Positions 1 through 12,317 of a stretch of 64,000 bases of DNA are shown piece after piece. The position numbers were made by a program, and so were the translations under genes. The stretch is taken from assembly GCA_022478985.1 (NCBI GenBank), contig JAKSZP010012164.1, forward strand, positions 34,910 to 98,909, in the 5' to 3' direction. The notes under the pieces were generated by a model. The model was not told the DNA's origin. It was given only the letters and a program-made list of their open reading frames with translations, and made no database searches. The first letter of the stretch is position 1; each line of letters opens with the position of its first letter. Source of the DNA: Massospora cicadina (Eukaryota > Entomophthoromycota > Entomophthoromycetes > Entomophthorales > Entomophthoraceae).

Positions 1-386
1 AGTGCATACAGTTGTTTTAGAAGCTATCAACAAGGCTTCCTTCACCAAGGAAAAAACACTGTCCTATTTCTATTGTCCTCTCATTTGAAAACTCCAGTAT
101 TGATAATTTGGAATCACACCTCAAAACTATACCGCCAGATCCAGTAATGGAGGAATGCCTGGTTCCTGTAGATTGACTAATAATCCCATCATGCAGTATC
201 AGGACGTCATCTTTAGACTCTCAGGTCTTGCCGTGTCCTCTACCCCTACCATTGATTTCAGGGATGGTTTTAGATAGACTATTGTACTGGGGCGTCAGGG
301 CTCCTGTGGGTATCTTATCTTTCTTACGGTTCTTTTATTAGGCTATTGGGAGAGTTGGTCCTATGGTCCTCCTACCTCGAATAAAC
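1..386 (+). mobile_element. 3' end of a LINE (LINE-G), cut by the window edge
   Basis: The first 50 bases translate (HTVVLEAINKASF) like the end of ORF2 in LINE-B (IHTIVLDAIAG). The segment closes with CCTCGAATAAA, the tail also seen at the ends of LINE-B, -D, -E and -F. What lies between is 3' untranslated sequence. The 5' part is outside the window, so neither element length nor target-site duplication can be judged. It appears to sit inside the LTR-like repeat that continues at 387. Confidence 0.65.
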
Positions 387-1050
387 CATAAAATAATTTA
401 TCAATCAATGCTTTTTTGGGCTTAAGGCCCAAAAATGTTAGCCATAAGTTACATATTATTAAACAATTAAAAGCACAAAACACAATAATATTTAAGGTGA
501 TGATATTGCCTTCTCAGCGCTTGGCCTACTAATGCACCAGAGCAACCCCCATCTAAAACCAGGAAAATCAATTTTGAATGGTGAAATACCAATCAAGGTG
601 TTTCTTTAAAAGTCTCCTAAGCATACTATTATGTAATACAGTTGATATCAGCTTCCTAATGTTGTGAGAATTTTTAGTAAACTAGGGCAGCGAAATATTA
701 TTCCAATGAAGTAAAATGAAGAGCTGTCTTATGAATCTCCTTTAATCATTAGACTAATACAACGCTAAAAAATCAAGAAATTTTTTCTATTGTATTCCTA
801 CGTATCTTTAATATATCCAGACTATGGCTACTAATCTCATTACTTTATCATTTCCCTTTATTTTATATAAAACTTTATTTTATTTTACCGCTATAAATAG
901 CATTACTATTTTTAATTAACTACTTTTACACAGAATTAATTTAAGTACTCATATTTATTACTAGTTATTACTTTATATAAGTATAAACCCTTGTCCAACT
1001 CCATGAAATTGAGAACTCTACTTATAATAATCGCGTCTCCAGTGATTTCA
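387..1050. repeat. LTR-like repeat, left copy (element L4)
   Basis: This AT-rich stretch aligns over most of its length with 9380-10223. Shared blocks include the CTCAGCG segment, AATGTTGTGAGAAT, TGATGAATCTCC-like and the closing AGTGATTTCA. Just after the end lies TGGCAGACC, which could be a primer-binding site. I read the two copies as LTRs of one old element whose first bases lie left of LINE-G. No coding potential is visible. Confidence 0.5.
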
Positions 1051-1259
1051 CCCTGGCAGACCGACAATCTGGTGCTCCCTGCCAGATAGCTTCCAATCTA
1101 CAACATGAGAACTTACCCTCAACTTTGAAAAAAATTTAGTCATGAAGAAATATCATATAAAACACTTCTAAGTCAATTTACACTATTCTATTGCTATATC
1201 TGCATTTTAAAAAAAAGATACAGTATCTGTGTATGGTGCCTTTATAAAACCTTTTAAGA

Positions 1260-1276
1260 AAAAAAGAGACTTTGTG
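1260..1276. repeat. Target-site duplication of LINE-A, left copy
   Basis: aaaaaagagactttgtg, identical to 7311-7327. The two copies bracket LINE-A exactly. Confidence 0.92.
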
Positions 1277-1370
1277 TGAACTTCTCTTTCTGCTAAGCAT
1301 CACTTTTTGAAAATCAATTTTGCCTGAACTTTATCTCCACTAAAGAGATATACGAAAACTATTAGCAAAT

Positions 1371-3393
1371 ATGGCGGGAAACCCCGCAAAAGAACCCTCA
1401 GGCTCTGCCAAACAAGCCAGCACCCCCAAACGAAGCAACCCTCGGTTACCCACCTCAGGGTCGACCAGAATCACCCTCTCTCAAGCAGCGGCCATGAAAG
1501 CAGGCACCACCCCCCAACCTGGAGCTACTTCAACTAGTGCCAGTTCACCTGATCGCACTTCTGCAACCTGCACGCCTAACAGCTCTGTGTGCGCTGCCTC
1601 CCACCAACCCGCTGGGCCCCCTCCAACCAAGGAGGCCATCACCCACGCTGTTTTAATGGCGTCTGCTCAGTTGAATGCAACTCAGCCCATCCAGGCATTC
1701 ACCTTCCCCATTGTGTCAGCTAATTCAGCCCCATCTATTATTGGTGACGCCGTGTTTCTGACTCCCTCCATGAGGGGCGATACCCAGCTACCTGGCCCCC
1801 AAACCCTCAGATGTAAGGTTGGATTAGCCGCACATTCTGGTTCACTAAGCACCAAATTGGGACTATCTACTCTTCCAAATGGGGATTCAAATGGTTCGGA
1901 TTTTGGAACTTCACACCAGTTCCAATCTCACCCGTCCCATTTAAACCCCGTAATTGGCACTTCTCAAGTTGGCACTTTATCTCCATATGCTGAAAACGAC
2001 CAATTCACCAATCAGCCAGTGAGTTTTGCCCACAAATTACATCAAATACTCGGGCTGAATTTACCCAAATAAATTGGGATGGTGATGAAACATCACCCTC
2101 CTCCCAATTGGCTGGAGTTAATTCCAATCTGGATGGGCCTCCCCAATTTAGAGAGGCCCAACAATCCGCCCCTCAATTTAACATGACGCCAGCAACTGCT
2201 GTAACATTCCAGCAACAAGGTAACTCCGCAAACTTGTCCAAACCACCAGCTCACACTCAACCTGCAATTGCAGCCCAAAGCAAACACAAACGTACCAAAG
2301 GAGCCACTGGGGCGTGGCAAAAACCTCTGGCACCAACGCTACCCAAAGTTGATCCCCGTGAAGTGGCGTTTATTGCTGATGTTAAGAAGAAATGGGCCGA
2401 AACTAGAGCGCAAAAATCTCTACCTCGCTCAACCCTCTCCCACGCAATTCGCCTTTATTATGGGCATAGCCCTGTTGAATTCTATACGGAGGATTACTTC
2501 TCATACTTTGCAGCGATTGCGGAGAGATTCCCAATTAACACCACCATCCATGAATCAGTGGAGGGCCACTACATTGATGTGGGCTTCACTGAAGCTGCCC
2601 TTGCTGACCATGCTGCCACCCTCCAGGTCATTATTCCGCGTGGATCTCTTTGCATCTCCTGCACATGCTCTCACCTGGAAAAATTTCATGGGTTACTTTT
2701 TCCAACCTACCAACGACTGTTGATCCTGAGTCTCTTAAACTGGCGCTCTATCGTGGTTTAATGGAGTTTGGGTCTGTTCTTTCAGTGGACTTTAGCGTCC
2801 CCTCTTACTATGCTCCCACTCAAAGAGCTCGCACTGCTAGGGCGTCGTTCATCCCCTCCCCCACTGTATCCCGCAACATTGAGGTTATTCCTCATGTGGC
2901 GGTAGTTGTGGCATGCCCTGAGATCTTTTTTTCGACCCTAATCAGGTGCGCCCCCAGTGTTCATGGTGTAACGCCCTTGGACACTTGTATAGTGGCTGCA
3001 CAGCTCGAAAACAAGCCCTCTTAGCCACCACCCAGGGGCCTAAACCAGGCCAAAAACGATCCCACGTGGCCGCAGCAGCAATTCCACAACCCACACAATG
3101 GGTTCCCATTCAAGACCTGTCCCCTGAGGCCTTATGCCTAGCAGTTGAAACAGCTAACCCCACTATTGGTATGGGATACCTTCGCGCTTATGCCCCCCTT
3201 CCAGTGGGCACCCCCTCCAATCTCCCAGAGTCAACTCCCTCTCTCACCAAGCGCAAGGCATCTCCCACAGGGGTGCCCCTCGTCAGCCACCCCCACTCAG
3301 GGCTCCGCGGCACCCCCACCAACCTCCTATAGCGATTTATCGCATCAACCCTCAGCTCCCAATGGAGCTATGCCCACCAGCATGGACTGGTAA
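1371..3393 (+). pseudogene. LINE-A ORF1, Gag-like RNA-binding protein (frameshifted)
   Basis: The reading starts at ATG 1371 and passes through three frames: about 1371-2072, then 2108-2761, 2650-3024 and 2946-3332. Each step behaves like one missing base. The N-terminal third is rich in Ser, Thr, Pro and Gln and probably disordered. A central part resembles the folded region before the zinc finger in the other LINE ORF1s here. Near 2955-2996 lies a CX2CX4HX4C zinc knuckle (CSWCNALGHLYSGC), the nucleic-acid-binding motif of many LINE ORF1 proteins. The tail is Pro-rich. The protein would coat the LINE RNA in a ribonucleoprotein particle. Confidence 0.8.
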
Positions 3394-3746
3394 CCCGCGG
3401 CCTGCGGTAGAAGTGCCACCTCAAAGAGTCCTACCCCAACCCCACAGTCCATTTCGCGCGGATCCTTTGCAGTGTTGGAGGAAGTAATATGGACTCAGAC
3501 TCATCAAATGGGGACACCGCGGAGGTCACCATTAAGCACCCTCAGGTCCTTCCCCTGCAACGGAGCGGGGGCAGCATCCTAGGCTGGCTTACTATGTCCT
3601 CCGCCCCCCACCCTCTCCATCCCCTCAGAACCCTCGACGCTCCTCACGGATTGCAGCTAATAGTCAAGCTAAAGGACTCAAAACTAGCCGCCTCACAGCA
3701 GTAGGTTTAAGCGCTGGCAACCCCCAGGACATGGAGGGGAACAGCT

Positions 3747-6700
3747 ATGAGTCCCCATGGCAGCACCCTGGCCCTGAAGTCCATCAATGCAAATGGGTTG
3801 TGGGACTTTAAGCGGAGAGCCCGCCTCCTCCACAACTTCAGGTCAGCACAAATTGACATCGCTGCTGTCCAGGAGCCCCATATCCTCCCCCACGAACAAT
3901 CTGCATGGAATGAACAGTTTGGAGGCGACTCCTTCTGGACAAACCATGCCGCCCTTATTGTTTTGAATCCCCGGGTTAAAACCCATTCTTTTTCACAATA
4001 TCTAGGTGGCCGCCTCATACTGGCCCAACTCACCACTCCTGACTTCTTCTTCGCTGCAAGCATTTACCTGCCTAATGCAGGTCAGGAGCAAAATTGGCTC
4101 TTGGAAGGGCTCGTCCAACTCAATCTCCCACGGAATACAGTCCTCTTAGGAGATTTCAACACAACCATAAGTCGCGTCCATGACTCTTACCCCCTGCAGC
4201 AAAGGAACGCCCTGGATCAAGTCGCCTCCAGGATTTCCTTCGCCTGAGTGGCTTTATAGATGCGCTTCCACCCTCCGCGTCTGGCCTAGGTTGCATGACT
4301 AGGATCCAGTATGTTGGAGGAGCTTTCCAGTCAGCGTCACGCATAGGTATGGCACTGATTGGCCCCCTGCTAATTGGCCGCGTCTCCTCTCCCATCTCTC
4401 ATGACAACCATCTGAGTGATCACAGGTCACTCACCGTTGTCCTCACCACCACACTTAGACCGTCGCGTAGGTTCTAGCCTAGGGTTGCCCCAGCTCTTCT
4501 CAACAACTTTTCACTAAGGAGAAGCTGTCTATGACCATCCGGGAGACTCTCACCTCCTCCCCACCTCACCTTCTTGACCACAAGGCTAGATGGGCGGTGA
4601 CTAAGGAGGGCATCACCCGCGTTGCTTACAACTGTGCCAAAGCCCAGATGACTGCAGCTCGCGCCAGAGTCAAAAGGGCGGAAGCCAGAATCAGACATCT
4701 GGAGCGAAACTGCCAGCCTTCGCCCTCTCCCAGATAGTTGGAAGACTGGGAAGCGGCGCAGGAAGCACTCCGCTTGGAGCTCACACTGCAGAAAGAACGG
4801 GCAGCAAACTTTACAACATCTCATTACTATGCTCAATGGGAACGCCCCACCCGCTTCTTCTTTCAGAAACAGAAAGCCCGGTTAACAGCGCAGGATATTA
4901 CTGCACTGAAGATTGGCACTACAACCACTTCAGATAAGGAGGAAATCACGCAGGAACTACACCGCTTCTACTCCAGCCTCTTCCATGCCACCCAGGTGGA
5001 CCCATCGGACATCCAAGACTTCCTGTGGCGGGCTCAGAGCCGCCCATTGACCCACGGGCTGATGAGGCTCTACTGGCGCCTATTTCCATCCAGGAGGTGA
5101 TGGAAACCTTTCTGAAATCCCCACGGCTTAAAGCCCCAGGTCCAGACGGAATACCCTTCAAGGTGTACCTTCTGGAACCTGCAGTGATAGCCAGAACCCT
5201 CCGCGACCTCTTTGCTGCACTCTTGGTGAATGGCGAGGTCCTCCCCGACTCCAGAGGCTCAATCACGACCCTCACGAACTGGAGCCCCATAGCGTTGATC
5301 AACACAGACCACAAGCTCTTCATGAAGCTTCTGGCCAACCGCATCACCAAATGGGTGTCACCTCGCCTCTCCCCATCCCAGTACGGTTTTATTCCGGGGA
5401 GGTCGTTATAAGACAACTATAATGACCTTCACGTGACTTTGACTGCTAACTCTCGTAAGGTGAATGGCTTTGTGGCTCTCCTGGATATGGAGAAAGCATA
5501 TGATCGGGTAGCCTGGAAGTATATTGATGCTTCCCTGGCCCGCTTCCATCTCCCCCCGCAGCTAAGCGCTGGATATCAGCGCTCTATGACCAGCTCCAAA
5601 CCAGAGTCCTTGCGGCAATGGATTTTACAGTGGCAGTACCAGTTGGACAAGGTCTCCGGCAAGGGGACCCCCTTGAGCCCTATCCTTTTTAACATCACCC
5701 TTGACCCCCTCTTGGCCTCCTTACAGGACAAGCTAACAGGGATTCTGGTCCCAGGTAAAGCCCCCACACGCACCATGGCATATGCAGATGACACTGCCAT
5801 TGCATTTGGCTGCCCTGGGGATGTTGCCCTCGCTGCTGTGACCATTGAGAGGTACACCAAGGCGTCCAACGCCATGGTCAACACCTCCAAGACAACAGTT
5901 GTACAGGTCGGCTCCCCACCTTCCCCCCACCATTTGGTATTGAACCTGTGCGCGGTACCTTCCGTCACCTGGGCGTTCTCACCAACCAGCAAGGAGTTGC
6001 GCTAAAAGACAATGAGGACTTGCTCCTCGCAGCAGTTAACTCCAGGATTGCCAGCTGGAACCGGTGGCACATCACCCCCCCAGGGTCGAGCTCTGATGAC
6101 CAATGTGTTCCTCCTCTCCAAATTCTGGTTCCTAGCGCACGTCTGCCCATTCACAGATGCCTTTTATACGCGGCTCAATTTACTCCTCCGCTGTTGGATC
6201 TGGGGCTCAAACCATCCACCAATGGCCCTCACAAACATTGCCTGACCCTGCAATGAAGGAGGCCTAGGGCTTCTGGACACCCGATCCCACGCCACCACAA
6301 TCTTCCTGAAGTTCCTATGGCCGATTGTCTGCTGGGATGCGACCCCCATGCCCCAATGGGCGCCCGCCCTCCGCCAGTCAGTGTCAGCATCTCTGGGTCT
6401 TCCTAGAGCATCTCTGACCTCATTAGGGGAGTGGCTCACAAACCACCCAGGCCATCGCCTGAAATCATCCTCATCCCCCTACTGGAACCAGGCTCTCCTT
6501 GCCCTGAAACGAGTAGGCGCGCGGATCCACCATGCCTTCCCATACAGAAGGGAAGGCCCTGGCCTCAGCCCCCGTCGCCATGCAATTGTGCACAATGGAC
6601 AAGTTGTCACAACTCGCCTCAACCCCCAAGATCGTCCTCCCATCCGCCCAAGACTCCTTGAGCTCCTCCCTTTCTCCGTGAGATTTGACCTTAAGGAATT

Positions 6701-7070
6701 TTGGAAGGACGTCTATCACCCCATCCTGTCAGCAAAGGTGTCCAACACCTTATGGAGGGTGCTCCACTGTTCATACAGGACAGGGGACTGGACTGGCCCT
6801 ACCTTCCAGCACCAAAGCTGCCCCCGCTGTGCGGAGCCTATTGACTCCCACTTCCATCATTTTTTCACCTGTCCAGGTGTCGCCGCATTTTGGCCAAAGG
6901 CCCACGCGCTCCTCCATGCTCAGCCCTGGTCTGGACACCCTGTTCAAGACCTCATGTTCGAGCAGACATTGCCTGGTTGCCACCAACCCCTCCGTGTCCT
7001 CACCTATGCCACAGCCATCTGGACCATCCATAACTCCTTCCTTCGTGCTGCCTTTGACCAGCAGGTGTAA
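3747..7070 (+). pseudogene. LINE-A ORF2, AP-endonuclease and reverse transcriptase (broken)
   Basis: Near 3780-4450 is an AP-like endonuclease with IDIAAVQEPH, a GDFN motif and a terminal SDHRSLTV. It would nick target DNA for target-primed reverse transcription. The reverse transcriptase core lies at about 5025-5990, with APGPDGIPFKVY, MEKAYDRVAW and the catalytic YADD. A C-terminal region at 6348-7070 has CPRC...HFHHFFTCP, typical of the zf-RVT segment after many LINE reverse transcriptases. No RNase H was recognised. Breaks are in-frame stops TAG 4735-4737, TAA 5409-5411 and TGA 6243-6245, plus about five frameshifts, most near homopolymers. Domain order and family are certain; activity of this copy is not expected. 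Confidence 0.9.
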
Positions 7071-7310
7071 ACCCTTCCACAAATGATCACCCACTTTCAG
7101 GTACACTTTGAGATGGCCCTGAAGGTCTGCACTATGTCGCCAACCATCCCCCGCTCAGTTGTCACTGCATCACGGCTCTGGCGCGAAAACCCCCCTCCCT
7201 TTCTCAATGCCTTCTCCCTCCCCTTCCCTCGCCTCAGGCTCTTAGGAGCCCAGGCGTAATTCAATAAACATCAATGAATCCCCCCTCGTGTTAGGACCAT
7301 CTAGTACTGT

Positions 7311-7327
7311 AAAAAAGAGACTTTGTG
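7311..7327. repeat. Target-site duplication of LINE-A, right copy
   Basis: aaaaaagagactttgtg, identical to 1260-1276. Confidence 0.92.
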
Positions 7328-7546
7328 CATTTTAAAATTATTAATAAGCTTAAACATTTACTAGATCTGTTAAATATTCCTGAAGAATATAAAAAAGATG
7401 TCATTGGGCGAGGTTTCCAGCATCATAAAGTAACTAGATTTAAGAATGCCATACTTTATTACAATGAGAAAGCACTAAGTTATAAGAAGAAATGGAACTT
7501 TGGCTACAAGCTCCCTGAGAAAAAAATTACTCAGAGAAATGAATAG
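7328..7546 (+). pseudogene. Lys-rich ORF of element L4, split by LINE-A
   Basis: A 73-codon open frame rich in Lys, Asn and Tyr ends at TGA-free TAG 7544-7546. If LINE-A and one duplication copy are removed, the frame continues upstream into about 1213-1276, giving ...GAFIKPFKKKRDFV followed by HFKIINKLKH. LINE-A therefore seems to have landed inside a reading frame of the L4 internal region. A similar KKW motif recurs near 10561-10575. I recognise no domain. A gag-like origin is only a guess from its place near the left LTR. Confidence 0.4.
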
Positions 7547-9276
7547 TAGCTTCTTGGTTATTCTGCATATCAAGAAAGACTAAGGGTAAACACCTCTCTA
7601 TATTGGAAAAATTTCTGAAAAAATTATCAAAGATATAATGTATCCTCTGACCTAAAGATGTCAAAATCTAAAGTGCTATTGACCACTGCGTACCAGATTA
7701 ATTATCTGATGATGCCACACCAATTACTTAAAGAAAAATGGCTCTTATGAGAAACCCACTTTTCTGCTCCTTGCTCTTATGTCATCAGAACAGAAAAACC
7801 AAATGCCTCCATTCCCCTCTTTCTTCCCTTCACTGAGGCTCTTCACTACACTGATAATGAAATTTGGAAAGCAAACTGAATGCCTCCATGATCATATCAT
7901 TCCCCTGTGCCAAGGCTCCTCACTACTCCAACAAAAAAATTGTAGCCTCCAAACTAGCTGCCTCCATGCTTAACTTGCCTACCTTCACAGTGGCCCACAA
8001 ATGTCATTACAAATTGCCAGAAACAACTAAGCCAAAAACAAAAAGAACAACTTAATCCTTCTTTCAATTCTATTTGTTTTCTAACTTTTTAATCATTTAG
8101 TTTTTTTCTACCAAATTAGGGATTTTATGTTAAGGGTATATTAAAACCTCCTGACCCATTTCTAATAAATTGAGAAGGTTTTAGAGGGCTGCCACATGAT
8201 CACCAAACCAATTTTTTAATCACAATAATTATTTTAAGAATAATTGACCAAATTAGTCAAGGATTAACCAGAACAGAAAACCAGGGTTAATTGGTAGTTG
8301 TCAAAAAACCCCTAACCAATGAATAGACCACACCTAAAAATAGGTTTGATACCAAAAATTAAACCTTTCAACCAATTTAGATATTATTTTTCTATAATAA
8401 ACCAGAATTAATCCTTCTAAATTAAGATTTTACCGCTTCCTACTTAACATTGAGCATCTTAAATTTTTGGTTGAGGTTGACAATGAAAAGGTTTTTACTT
8501 AGCTTATTCAAAAAAGGCAACTGACTCTATATCTATTACTCTTTAATTCAACCAAATTGGTACTGCGCACCAATGTGATGTGCCGCCCTATTCTAGAAGA
8601 GCTTTTACCTTATCTAGCTTTATCCTGTACACCGCCTGACCAGAACAAATAGTTTCTTTTAGTCTAGCGCATTGGAAACATGTACCAAATACTCAGTCAA
8701 GTCAGACCTTTGATCTTAGCCTGGATTAGCTGAAGCAAGTCAATGAGGGTGCCTACACCCATGAAACCATCACTGATGTGGTCATCCTATGCCAGCTGCT
8801 AATGCATCCCACCTCCTACTACTGTGTCTTACTTTAGGGATGCCTTGAAATGATCCTCTCTCTCAGCATAACTATTTAAAAAAATTCAACCCACAGATGC
8901 AGGTTCAGTTAAGCACCTGGGAAAATCAAAGCCACCTATACTTGGAGTTCATTACAGATGGCAAAAATATCTGCGCTATCCTGGAGGAGCATTCAAGTGG
9001 CTTTTGGATCATAACTGCAAAAACTATAAACTGTCCTGACGCCTGACCGCCTGCCTGAAATGCAGGCAAACCAACCCTTCTGCATATTGACCTATATCTT
9101 TTCCAAGAGTCATGGGGTATCACATCCATCTAAAAACATTATCTTTGGATGGATGATATTCTCAAGATCAGAATGTTGGCTCAATCTTTCACCAAATATA
9201 CTAGATGAAATATAATAAATTCCACCCCTGATTAAGGCTTATAGAGGATATTGTTGTGCTTTGCCCCTAATAGGTG
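7547..9276. other. Internal region of element L4, no gene recognised
   Basis: AT-rich sequence with short Ser/Pro-rich frames at about 7779-8055. These weakly resemble 14600-14800 inside the other LTR pair, so they may be remains of a shared internal region. No reverse transcriptase, protease or integrase motif was seen, so the element would be non-autonomous or very old. Confidence 0.4.
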
Positions 9277-10223
9277 TGAAGCCTCACCTTGGGCTTACAA
9301 TTTATTCCTTTGATAAAATATCAACTTGCATCTAGTACTAAAAAAAATAAAATATCAACTTGTATGTATTATTGTCAATTTATTGAATGATACTTTATTG
9401 GTCTTAAAGACCATATTTATTATATAGTAATATAGTATTAAATGATTAGTAGTTCTAAATTTATAACTACAAAAATTGGGATAGATTTGCTTTCTCAGCG
9501 TTCCACATACCAATGTACTCTAGCGACATCCATCCTTATATTAGGAAAAAATCTATAATTAATGGCAAGATACCAATCAAGATTTATCTCTCAAAGTTGC
9601 CAATACATTGCTATTTAGCAATATACTATTTACATCTGTCTCAAAATGTTGTGAGAATATTATTCTACTTGGGCAATGCACTAATATTCCCATAGAGTGC
9701 AATGTAGATGTCTGATGAATCTCCTCCTAATCATCAAACAGACTAATGCAACTCTGGATATCAACAATCCTTTCTTTTCAATTGCATTCATATATATAAT
9801 ATAATATTTAGATTAAGCCTATTAAAAAATTATCTTATCAAAACTTTATTTTATAATTGCCTTATGTTTTATCCACTTTATTTAAATGATACAAGCCAAC
9901 CATGGTACAGACATTACCAAAATAGAGAAAGAAAGCATCACCATGAAACCTGAGCAGGGTCAACTCTGTCAAAGAAATTTTCCACCTCCAGACTGTAATT
10001 GGATTTTTCTGGTTACATCATGGGTAAGGTTTTCTAATTGCCTTTGTTTTATCTTAGTACTATAGTAAGTGCTAATATATTATTAAATAAACTACTTTTA
10101 CTTAGGAACATCTTATATACTTTTACTTATTACAAGTTATTATTTAAATCTAGGTATCTAAAGTATCATCCAACTCTGTGAACTACAAAGCCCTGTCTTT
10201 AATAATTACGCCTCAGTGATTCA
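9277..10223. repeat. LTR-like repeat, right copy (element L4)
   Basis: It starts TGTGAAGCCTCA, the same opening as the repeats at 13282 and 17063, and from 9380 onward aligns with 387-1050. It ends AGTGATTCA. A segment at about 9890-10040 is missing from the left copy. A tiny LINE-A tail insertion sits at 9329-9346. Confidence 0.5.
9329..9346 (+). mobile_element. 18-bp LINE-A tail insertion with target-site duplication
   Basis: CATCTAGTACT plus seven A residues, exactly the last bases of LINE-A. It is bracketed by a perfect 16-bp duplication, ataaaatatcaacttg, at 9313-9328 and 9347-9362. This is an extremely 5'-truncated LINE insertion. Confidence 0.85.
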
Positions 10224-12122
10224 ACCCTAGCGGCCTAATACTATAATTTAAAACTTATAATTTAGAATGAATTTGTCAAAATTTATATTATTTAACTTAT
10301 TCTAGTAATATTAATGTATACAAAATCTTACTAAAAATGCTTGCAGCCACTGATGCAACAGTTTTAGAAATCTCAAAAATAAGATGTATATACAATTGTC
10401 AAATAATATATTGAAGAGGGACAGCACCACAACTAATTGAGGAATGAGCTAACTGGGATGTACAACATAAAAAAAGGAGAAACTCTGGGTTAATGAGGTG
10501 GCTTCAGGTTGAGAAAAGGAATTGAACAAAAGCAGGGTGCCATAATAAGAGAATTTATACTAAGAAATGGGAATATGCTATAGTTGGGAACAGCAAAGTT
10601 TCTTATTGTGATTTACCCTACAAGGAAAGCCATTTTATTAAGCCTAAATGATGTCCACCATGAGTTTGGACACTTTAGGTAAGCGTTAAAGCCTGATGAG
10701 ATTATTAATTTTGACCTTGGAGTTAGGAAAAAGAAAAGTGGAAAAGGCCAACAGGTATGCGAGGTAATTCTAATTTTAACCTTTATTTTATTTACCAAAA
10801 ATAAAATTGGCAGGTGAGGAAACAATGAAAGAATGCTTTGGCACAGTGAGCATAACTTGAAAAAGAAAGAATAAAAGGGGGACTAGGTCCCAAGAGCTCA
10901 AATTTCAGTTTTGTGACAAAAAATACCAACTTCACAAAAACCAGAAGGTAAGACAATGGAGGACAAAGTGGCCTACAATTCAAAAATGAGGTTTGGAAAG
11001 GCGTAGGCTTGACTTTCTAAAATCGCTTTCAGGGAGTCCCAACAATCCAATTTTTAAATTCTTTTGAGACTAAAGTATGACTTTAGAGGGTCACAGACCA
11101 GCGCTGATCTTAGAACTCTGAGAAAACATGAGAAATCTGACTTAATATACAGATTTTCAAATCCTGTGTTACTATTAAATAATTGAGTGCAAACTCAACC
11201 GTTAAAGTAACTTTGGTGGCTGTACATGAGAGTCCTTCTTTCAAGAGAAAACCTTCTGGGGTGGTCTCCTGATGGGCATAAGAGGCCTCAACTGCCAGAA
11301 ACCTAAGTACAATAAATACTTATAAACCAAGTGATAATGAAGGGAAAATGGTAATGAAGAAAGCCTTTATTAGGCACAAAAACTAAACCTAGGATTAGAA
11401 GTTGAAACCTCTCAAAAAAAGCGCTAAAATAAACCTTTGATGAATTTTTAGAAGCGCTGAGATTAAAGCTGGATTATAATTTATATGGAGTAAATCATAT
11501 ATATGAAATAATGAAACCTGGGATATTATGGACTTTTTAGGCTTCTGGTACTCCTCATTTAAAAGAGTCCAAACTGGCACCTCTGGAAAGTGGCGATCAG
11601 TAAAATTTTTACATGGTTGAGAAAACTTAAACGTCTAAATTGGTACAAAGCATCCCCGTCACCTCAGCATCAACCCTAAACCATACAACGTTCTATCTAA
11701 TAGAGCAATAATGCCCACTTTTGTTACCTGGACTAATATTTTCCCCCAAACTCAATGAAGATCATCCAGAATCTTAGCAAGTGTAGTATATATTTTTTAT
11801 TGAGATTCAAGTTATAACACCTCAGTTAGAGATATAACATTTACTTTAGCAAACATCTCACAATAGAATGGGTTTAAACGATAGAAGGCTCATGGTAAAG
11901 ATAGAATTACCTTACCCTAAGGCACAGGCGGCGTCATAGTTAGACAAGGATTAAAAATGTATATATCAACGCACAAGGACAGTAATCAGCAAATTAATAA
12001 AACAATGGACACAGCTTTATAAAAAACATGTATTCACAACAGGATGACAATCATATTTATACCAAAAATCATTAAATGGTAGAGCTGCAAACCCCAAAGG
12101 GAAATGATAAAACAAATGTGTT
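10224..12122. other. Old repeat-derived DNA, no gene recognised
   Basis: AT-rich sequence without a convincing reading frame. A block at about 11255-11315 (GGTCTCCTGATGGGCATAAG...) resembles 18325-18375, so part of this stretch is a dispersed repeat shared with the DNA left of Gypsy-1. Nothing else could be assigned. Confidence 0.4.
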
Positions 12123-12140
12123 AAGAAGGAAGTTCAGCGC

Positions 12141-12188
12141 ACATCGATGAATCCCCCCCTTGGGTTGGGACCATCTAGTACTAAAAAA
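12141..12188 (+). mobile_element. 48-bp LINE-A tail insertion with target-site duplication
   Basis: The insert matches the last 41 bases of LINE-A (7268-7308) with few differences, followed by A residues. It is bracketed by a perfect 18-bp duplication, aagaaggaagttcagcgc, at 12123-12140 and 12189-12206. Confidence 0.9.
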
Positions 12189-12317
12189 AAGAAGGAAGTT
12201 CAGCGCCAGTAAGTAAACTAAGAAAAGAAATTGGCCTTTATCTGGTAATGCAAGTCAAGAGAGATGACACTGCAACAGAAGATGTCTTGGAAGTAATTAT
12301 TTAGGAAATGACAAGGT

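Larger units (their letters stand above)
1277..7310 (+). mobile_element. LINE-A, full-length non-LTR retrotransposon
   Basis: A 6.03 kb element flanked by a perfect 17-bp target-site duplication. It has a 5' untranslated region, an ORF1 with a zinc knuckle, an ORF2 with AP-endonuclease, reverse transcriptase and a C-terminal zinc-ribbon-like motif, and a 3' end ACCATCTAGTACT followed by A residues. LINE-A is richer in G+C than its surroundings. Both ORFs are broken by 1-base frameshifts, and ORF2 also has three in-frame stops, so this copy cannot move by itself as read. The 3' tail differs from the LINE-B/D/E/F tail, so it is a separate family. Its 3' end recurs as tiny insertions at 9329 and 12141. 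Clade assignment (L1-like or Tad1-like) needs a phylogeny. Confidence 0.94.
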
